DNA from: JASHVB01 sp049522565
Lineage (GTDB): Bacteria > Pseudomonadota > Alphaproteobacteria > Acetobacterales > Acetobacteraceae
Reading direction: 5' to 3'
Length of the DNA stretch: 19,237 nucleotides
Assembly (NCBI GenBank): GCA_049522565.1
Contig: JBEKNT010000087.1
Span: 1-19,237, forward strand
The position numbers and the translations under genes are program-made. The notes beneath the pieces were generated by a model, which saw only the letters and a program-made list of their open reading frames with translations, had not been told where the DNA came from and made no database searches. Below are positions 15,947 to 19,237 of the stretch, one piece after another; position 1 is the stretch's first letter, and each line of letters starts with the position of its first letter.

Positions 15947-16390
15947 TCAAGCCTTCTTCTCCCAACCCCGAGCGCCTTGCTGCCAATAGGCCAGTGTATG
16001 GCCGGCCGCCTTTGCCGCGCGCCAGCGGCCGCGCGCCGCTTCCACCGCCGGCGGATCGTTGCCGTCGAACAGGTCGAACACGCGGTGGAACGCCGCCAAC
16101 CGCGCGCTGTCCGTCCCGTCCACCAGAAACAGGAATTTCCCCCCGTTCGGCGCGGCGTCGTCGGTCGCGAGCCAGATCGGCTGCAGGTCGGCATCGCCAT
16201 CCGCGGCGGAGCCGTGCGGCAACCACGGCTCGGCGCCTTCCCACAGCGCGCGGTCCAGCGCCGCGACGCGGTCGTCGGTGCCGCACAGCACCACGGCCCG
16301 CTGCTTCGCCGCCAGGGTACGCGCCAGAAGCTGCGGCAGGGCCTGGGTGAGGCTGCTGCGGGTCAGGTGGTAGAAGCCGATCTCGCTCAC
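15947..16390 (-). CDS. holC: DNA polymerase III chi subunit
   Basis: The chi subunit is part of the clamp-loader complex and contacts single-strand-binding protein. From GTG 16390 the product is 147 residues, normal for the family. It begins with the typical SEIGFYHLT. It also shows WLPHG, QPIWL, FHRVFDLFDG and the conserved end GHTLAYWQQGARGWEKK. The frame is open 60 codons further upstream, but that part crosses an intergenic repeat and has no family similarity, so GTG at the conserved boundary is preferred; ggggcg lies just upstream. It follows pepA on the same strand, the usual alphaproteobacterial arrangement. Confidence 0.93.
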   Translation of the reverse strand: MSEIGFYHLTRSSLTQALPQLLARTLAAKQRAVVLCGTDDRVAALDRALWEGAEPWLPHGSAADGDADLQPIWLATDDAAPNGGKFLFLVDGTDSARLAAFHRVFDLFDGNDPPAVEAARGRWRAAKAAGHTLAYWQQGARGWEKKA

Positions 16391-16434
16391 CGCGCGCCCC
16401 AGTGTTGTACGGTAGAGCGAAGGACGCCGGGGTT

Positions 16435-16456
16435 CTCGCTTCGCTCGCAATGACAG
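16435..16456. repeat. Half copy of the interspersed 'gcaatgac' repeat
   Basis: The sequence ends ctcgcaatgacag, identical over 13 bases to the right arm of the palindromic repeat at 10369-10485. It is preceded by cgcttcg in place of gcgctc. No matching left arm is seen nearby, so this is a single-arm remnant. It lies in the 83-base gap between pepA and holC. Confidence 0.55.
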
Positions 16457-16473
16457 CCGGCACGCATCCGCGC

Positions 16474-17940
16474 TCAGCCTTCGTAATGCGCGGCAACCAG
16501 CCGATCCAGCAGCCGCACGCCGAACGCGGTGGCACCTTTCGGCACGGTGGGCGCATCCTTCGACGACCACGCCATCCCGGCGATGTCGAGATGCGCCCAG
16601 GGCTTGTCGTTGACGAAGCGCTTGATGAACTGCGCCGCGGTCACCGAGCCCGCCGGCCGGCCGCCGATGTTCTTCATGTCGGCGATGTCGGACTTGATCT
16701 GCTTGTCGTACGCCTCATCCAACGGCATGCGCCACAGCTTCTCGCCGGTTTCCTTGCCGGCGGCGATCAGCTTCTCCGACAGCGCGTCGTCGTTGCTGAA
16801 CAACCCCGCATGCTCATGGCCGAGCGAAATGATGATCGCGCCGGTCAACGTCGCCAGGTCCACCATGAACCGCGGGTCGAATTTCTGCTGGCAGTACCAA
16901 ATCACATCGGCCAGCACCAGCCGACCCTCGGCGTCGGTGTTGATCACCTCGATGGTCTGGCCGGAGTAGCTGGTCACCACGTCGCCCGGGCGCTGCGCGC
17001 TGCCGGAGGGCATGTTCTCCACCAGCCCGACCAGGCCGACCGCATCGACCTTCGCCTTGCGCCCGGCGAGCGCGGCCATCAGCCCGACCACCGTGCCGGC
17101 GCCGGCCATGTCCCACTTCATGTCCTCCATGCCGCCGGCCGGCTTGATGGAGATGCCGCCGGTGTCGAAGGTGACGCCCTTGCCGACAAACGCCACCGGC
17201 TTGGTCCCCCCGCCGGCGCCGTTCCACCGCATCACCACCATGCGCGGTTCATTGACACTGCCCTGGGCGACGCCGAGCAGGGCGCCGAAACCGAGCTTGC
17301 CCATCTCGTCGGGACCCAGCACTTCGACCTGCACGCCGAGGTCCTCCAGCTTGCGGCAACGCTCGGCCATTTCCGCGGGGTTGAGCACATTGGGCGGTTC
17401 GCTGACCAGATCGCGTGTGACATAGACGCCGTGGGCGACGCCGGAGAGCGGCTCCCAGGCCGACCGCGCGGCCGTTGCGTCAGCGTGCAGCAGCGTCAGG
17501 CTGCCGAGGCGCGGCTTGTCCTCCGGCTTCTCCTTGGTGCGATAGCGGTCGAAGCGATAGGTGCCCAGCACCGCGCCCAGCGCCATTTCCGCGGCCTGCG
17601 CCGGCTGCAACGCGTCGGCGGCGACCGCGGCGGCACTCTCGCGCGACAGGGCGGCGACCGCGTTGCCGCCGGCTTCCTGCAGCGTGCGCGCGTTGAGATC
17701 CGCCAGCTTGCCCAGGCCGACCGCGACGACCCGGGTCAGATCGCCTCCCGGGGCGAGGATGGTGCAGGTCTTGCCCTTGGCGCCCTTGAACTCGGCGGCG
17801 GCCAGAGCACGCGCGATGGCGCCGTTGGTCGCGGTATCCGCCTGCGCCCACACACCGCCGGGTTTCTCCCCCTCGCCCACCAGCAGGACCAGCGCGCCGG
17901 AACGCGGCAATGTGGGGGTGGCGAAACCGATCTCGAGCAT
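16474..17940 (-). CDS. pepA: Leucyl aminopeptidase (M17 family)
   Basis: This cytosolic dimetal exopeptidase of 488 residues releases N-terminal amino acids. The catalytic domain has the metal ligands Lys254 and Asp259 in GKGVTFDTGG, Asp277 in MKWDMAG, and Asp336 and Glu338 in the M17 signature NTDAEGRL (334-341). Lys266 and Arg340 are the catalytic residues. The less conserved N-terminal domain covers about residues 1-165. Start ATG 17940 has gggag nine bases upstream. It heads the minus-strand group pepA-holC-phosphoesterase and is divergent from tsaC across 74 bases. In some bacteria PepA also binds DNA; nothing here bears on that. Confidence 0.97.
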   Translation of the reverse strand: MLEIGFATPTLPRSGALVLLVGEGEKPGGVWAQADTATNGAIARALAAAEFKGAKGKTCTILAPGGDLTRVVAVGLGKLADLNARTLQEAGGNAVAALSRESAAAVAADALQPAQAAEMALGAVLGTYRFDRYRTKEKPEDKPRLGSLTLLHADATAARSAWEPLSGVAHGVYVTRDLVSEPPNVLNPAEMAERCRKLEDLGVQVEVLGPDEMGKLGFGALLGVAQGSVNEPRMVVMRWNGAGGGTKPVAFVGKGVTFDTGGISIKPAGGMEDMKWDMAGAGTVVGLMAALAGRKAKVDAVGLVGLVENMPSGSAQRPGDVVTSYSGQTIEVINTDAEGRLVLADVIWYCQQKFDPRFMVDLATLTGAIIISLGHEHAGLFSNDDALSEKLIAAGKETGEKLWRMPLDEAYDKQIKSDIADMKNIGGRPAGSVTAAQFIKRFVNDKPWAHLDIAGMAWSSKDAPTVPKGATAFGVRLLDRLVAAHYEG

Positions 17941-18014
17941 GGCGGAGGACTCCCGTAAGCGCTGTTTGGGACAACTGTAGCCATCACCGGCGCCCGCCGC
18001 TATTGGCTGCGGGC

Positions 18015-18983
18015 ATGACGGAGATACTGCCCGCGGATGCCGCGGGGATCGCCCGCGCGGCGGCGCTGCTGCGCGACGGGCGGCTGGTCGCGTTCGGCAC
18101 CGAGACGGTGTACGGCCTGGGGTCCGACGCCACGAATGCCGAGGCGGTGGCCGGCATTTTCGCCGCCAAGGGCCGGCCGCGCTTCAATCCGCTGATCTGC
18201 CACTACCCGGATGCGGATGCCGCGTTCGCCCACGTGGCGCCGAACCCGATCGCGCACCGGCTGGCAACGGCGCTGTGGCCAGGCCCACTGACGCTGGTGC
18301 TGCCGCGGCGGCCCGATTGCCCGGTGGCGCTGCTGACCGGCGCCGGGCTGGACACTCTGGCGGTGCGTGTGCCGGCGCCGCAGACCGCGCTGGCGCTGTT
18401 GCGCGCGGTGGGGCGGCCGGTCGCGGCGCCCTCGGCCAACCGCTCCGGTCAGGTCAGTCCGACCACCGCCGCGGACGTCATGCAGGAGCTGGGCGGCCGC
18501 ATCGACGCGGTGCTGGACAGCGGGCCATGCCCGGTCGGGGTCGAATCGACGGTGCTGGATCTGAGCGGCGACCAGCCGACGCTGCTGCGTCCGGGCGGCA
18601 CGACCCTGGAGGCGATCGCGGCGCTGATCGGGCCGGTCGCCCATGGCTCCGGAGCGGGTTCGGTGGCGCGGTCGCCGGGCATGCTCGCCTCGCACTACGC
18701 CCCTGCCCTTCCCGTTCGCCTGCACGCGCGCGACTTGCATCCCCACGAGGCCCTGCTCGCCTTCGGTCCGCCGCTGCCCGGCGCGCGCGTCGCGTTCAAC
18801 TTGAGCGAACACGGCGACCTGACCGAGGCCGCCGCGCGGCTGTTTACCGGGCTGCGCTGGCTCGACGCCGAGGCGCCGCGCCGCGGCCTGACGCGGATCG
18901 CGGTCATGCCGGTGCCGGAGGCCGGGCTCGGCCTGGCGATCAACGATCGGCTGCGCCGCGCTGCGGCACCGCGGGATCGTTGA
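18015..18983 (+). CDS. tsaC: L-threonylcarbamoyladenylate synthase (Sua5/YciO/YrdC family)
   Basis: The enzyme makes threonylcarbamoyl-AMP from threonine, bicarbonate and ATP, the first step of the t6A37 modification of ANN-decoding tRNAs. At 322 residues it is the two-domain Sua5 type. The YrdC domain has GTETVYGLG (28-36), KGRP (52-55) and SANRSG (140-145). The conserved linker SPGMLASHYAP leads into the C-terminal Sua5 domain. The frame is open upstream to 17910, but that part overlaps pepA; ATG 18015 starts the conserved protein. The Shine-Dalgarno is weak. The gene is divergent from pepA. Confidence 0.95.
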   Translation: MTEILPADAAGIARAAALLRDGRLVAFGTETVYGLGSDATNAEAVAGIFAAKGRPRFNPLICHYPDADAAFAHVAPNPIAHRLATALWPGPLTLVLPRRPDCPVALLTGAGLDTLAVRVPAPQTALALLRAVGRPVAAPSANRSGQVSPTTAADVMQELGGRIDAVLDSGPCPVGVESTVLDLSGDQPTLLRPGGTTLEAIAALIGPVAHGSGAGSVARSPGMLASHYAPALPVRLHARDLHPHEALLAFGPPLPGARVAFNLSEHGDLTEAAARLFTGLRWLDAEAPRRGLTRIAVMPVPEAGLGLAINDRLRRAAAPRDR

Positions 18984-19050
18984 GCCGCAAGGCTTGGCGC
19001 CGGCCATGATCCGGTCCCGTGCGAGCTTTGCGGCGATGTGTGCGCTGGGT

Positions 19051-19237
19051 TCAGGGCGGCCCGGTGGCAACCGCGGCCGGCGCGTATAGTTCCTGCAACG
19101 TATCGGACGGATCCTCCGCCACTTCGCCGATGAAAAACCCCAGCACCCGGCGGAGCGCCTCCCGTCCCATCTTCTGCCAATCCCAGTTGCTCCCCGGCTT
19201 CCCGTCCTGCTCCCGGCAGAACGCCTCCTCCCGGCGG
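19051..19237 (-). CDS. C-terminal end of an unrecognised protein (partial)
   Basis: A minus-strand frame is open from the right edge (base 19236) to TGA at 19051-19053, giving 61 residues without any stop. The peptide looks like genuine protein: charged helix-like stretches with NWDWQKMGREALRRVLGFF and then GEVAEDPSDTLQELYAP, and third codon positions that are strongly G/C. It has no start because the gene begins outside the window. I do not recognise the family. It converges on tsaC, 67 bases from its stop. Confidence 0.6.
   Translation of the reverse strand, partial: RREEAFCREQDGKPGSNWDWQKMGREALRRVLGFFIGEVAEDPSDTLQELYAPAAVATGPP

Noticed and set aside
16391..16570. Longer holC starting at 16570
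   Set aside because: The extra 60 residues overlap the pepA 3' end and the repeat fragment and lack similarity to chi subunits; the conserved N-terminus begins at GTG 16390.
16402..17958. 518-codon plus-strand frame opposite pepA
   Set aside because: It is antisense to a complete M17 aminopeptidase; no motif or ribosome site supports it.

Overview
This window is a GC-rich stretch of chromosome. Its gene content and protein style suggest an alphaproteobacterium, most likely of the Rhodospirillales/Acetobacteraceae type. The clues are a PrtD/HlyD-type type I secretion operon with a repeat-rich 'VxDTAxxL' substrate, a pepA-holC pair, an Uma2-family remnant, and interspersed palindromes ending in 'ctcgcaatgac'. 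The lineage is an inference; no rRNA or other taxonomic marker is present. I saw no tRNA, rRNA, CRISPR array or complete insertion sequence.

Left third (1-8260, plus strand): a type I secretion system operon. It holds the 3' part of a giant repetitive surface or secreted protein that enters from the left edge, then a PrtD-type ABC transporter, then an HlyD-type membrane fusion protein. No outer-membrane TolC partner is visible. A palindromic repeat of about 190 bp lies between the transporter and the fusion-protein gene and seems to have reset the start of the latter.

8307-8785: a compact 479-bp cassette made of one GxxExxY-family (PD-(D/E)XK-like) gene enclosed by near-perfect 42-bp terminal inverted repeats and no transposase. 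This is the most unusual structure in the window.

9028-13205: metabolic and accessory genes. These are an amidohydrolase, a tiny lipoprotein, a palindromic repeat in a convergent gap, a rhodanese on the minus strand, QueE (7-deazaguanine pathway), a TauD-family dioxygenase, and a 22-residue-period leucine-rich-repeat protein that follows the dioxygenase stop in the same frame.

13365-17940 (minus strand): an MFS transporter, an internally deleted Uma2 endonuclease pseudogene, a metallophosphoesterase, the chi subunit of DNA polymerase III, and leucyl aminopeptidase PepA. The order pepA-holC-phosphoesterase looks like one transcription unit with a short repeat fragment between pepA and holC.

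18015-19237: the tRNA threonylcarbamoyladenosine synthesis gene tsaC/sua5 on the plus strand. Converging on it from the right edge is the C-terminal end of an unrecognised coding region. No gene-free stretch exceeds 300 bases; the longest is about 286 bases, at 8742-9027.
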